From: Aquila chrysaetos chrysaetos
Lineage: Eukaryota > Chordata > Aves > Accipitriformes > Accipitridae
Assembly (NCBI RefSeq): GCF_900496995.4
Contig: NC_044008.1
Location: 14,393,276 to 14,457,275 of the forward strand
Length of the DNA stretch: 64,000 bases
Reading direction: 5' to 3'
A model generated the notes under the pieces. The model had not been told where the DNA came from, searched no databases, and saw only the letters and a list, made by a program, of their open reading frames with translations. The position numbers and the translations under genes are program-made. This document shows positions 63,495 through 64,000 of this stretch, in pieces; position 1 is the first letter of the stretch, and every line of letters starts with the position of its first letter.

Positions 63495-64000
63495 TCCTAA
63501 CTCAGTAATAACCCCACTCTTTTGCTGAAAGTGAACTTGGTCTTCGAATTTGTGACAGTGCTTGCAGGAGGTAGGAATAATTATTAAAGTTTTCCCTTAA
63601 GTCGACGTAATATAGAAAAATGACACCAACTGTGGAGAATAGAAAAAATTACCGTCACCAAGAATGAAACAATTTTTGTAACAGCCTGTGCCTAACTTTC
63701 TTTTATATGATATTAGACAACAATAGTTTGGATGCCATCATTCTGCAAAGTCTGTGGAGTTTGGTTAAGGAATACTGACCCACCCATATTCACAAAGACA
63801 AATTCCATTTACTTAATTCAGGTCTATAAATTACATTAAAGAGTAGCACATGATTTACAAATTGTTAGCATTGACAGCATTTAGGAAAACTGAACTTAGC
63901 ATAAGGAAAATGGGTCAAAATCCAGTTCATGAATCACTTTGAACATCACTGAATTGGGATCAGCCTCAAACTTGTTAGGTGTTTATTTGGTCAAATACTC

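Larger units (their letters stand above)
62409..64000 (-). other. ORC5: ORC5 upstream intron (partial)
   Basis: Intronic by position. No sequence matching the preceding ORC5 exon was seen, so that exon is expected beyond the window. Contains a small tandem (63367-63396) and A22 (63473-63494). Confidence 0.8.

Noticed and set aside
1..64000. CRISPR arrays, tRNA or rRNA genes, phage or operon-like gene blocks
   Set aside because: No regularly spaced identical repeats, no tRNA-like cloverleaf recognised by eye, and no closely packed long open frames. The window is vertebrate nuclear DNA.

Overview
The window is nuclear DNA from a bird. It contains a 5'-truncated CR1 LINE of the avian type, a GC-rich repeat resembling avian endogenous-retrovirus LTRs, and spliced vertebrate exons separated by long non-coding stretches. 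There are no bacterial-style operons. The species cannot be told from the sequence.

Two protein-coding genes can be supported, both on the minus strand. RELN (reelin) contributes only its first coding exon (27646-27874): start codon, signal peptide, the start of the mature protein, and a clean GTAGGT splice donor. Everything below 27646 is therefore expected to be RELN intron 1, since no second RELN exon is visible. ORC5 (origin recognition complex subunit 5) contributes its last two coding exons, 62296-62408 and 58611-58656, which together encode the C-terminal 52 residues and the stop codon. A candidate poly(A) signal lies at 58127-58132. The order ORC5 then RELN on one strand matches the vertebrate arrangement as I know it.

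Layout. 1 to about 675: GC-rich LTR-like repeat. 675-27645: RELN intron 1, holding a CR1 fragment at 2504-2783 that joins a second copy of a nearby 103-bp sequence, a hairpin-forming inverted repeat at 24282-24341, and a separate CpG-rich island at about 25170-25960. 27646-28480: RELN exon 1 and its CpG-island promoter, with GC boxes, an isolated AT-rich element and a GGC/GGA tract. 28340-28745: C-rich degenerate minisatellite. 28746 to about 58126: about 30 kb of intergenic DNA with simple repeats, small duplications and one GC islet, but no gene I can recognise. 58127-64000: the 3' end of ORC5, with a 3.6-kb intron and part of the preceding intron.

The two genes are not known to work together. 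ORC5 is a DNA-replication licensing factor, and reelin is a secreted neuronal-positioning glycoprotein. The most interesting local structures are the RELN promoter (a long open frame with a polyglycine tract running in frame into the reelin start codon), the second CpG island inside intron 1, and the CR1/103-bp chimeric junction. I did not find a convincing new biological system. Most open frames in the window are chance frames in GC-rich or low-complexity DNA.
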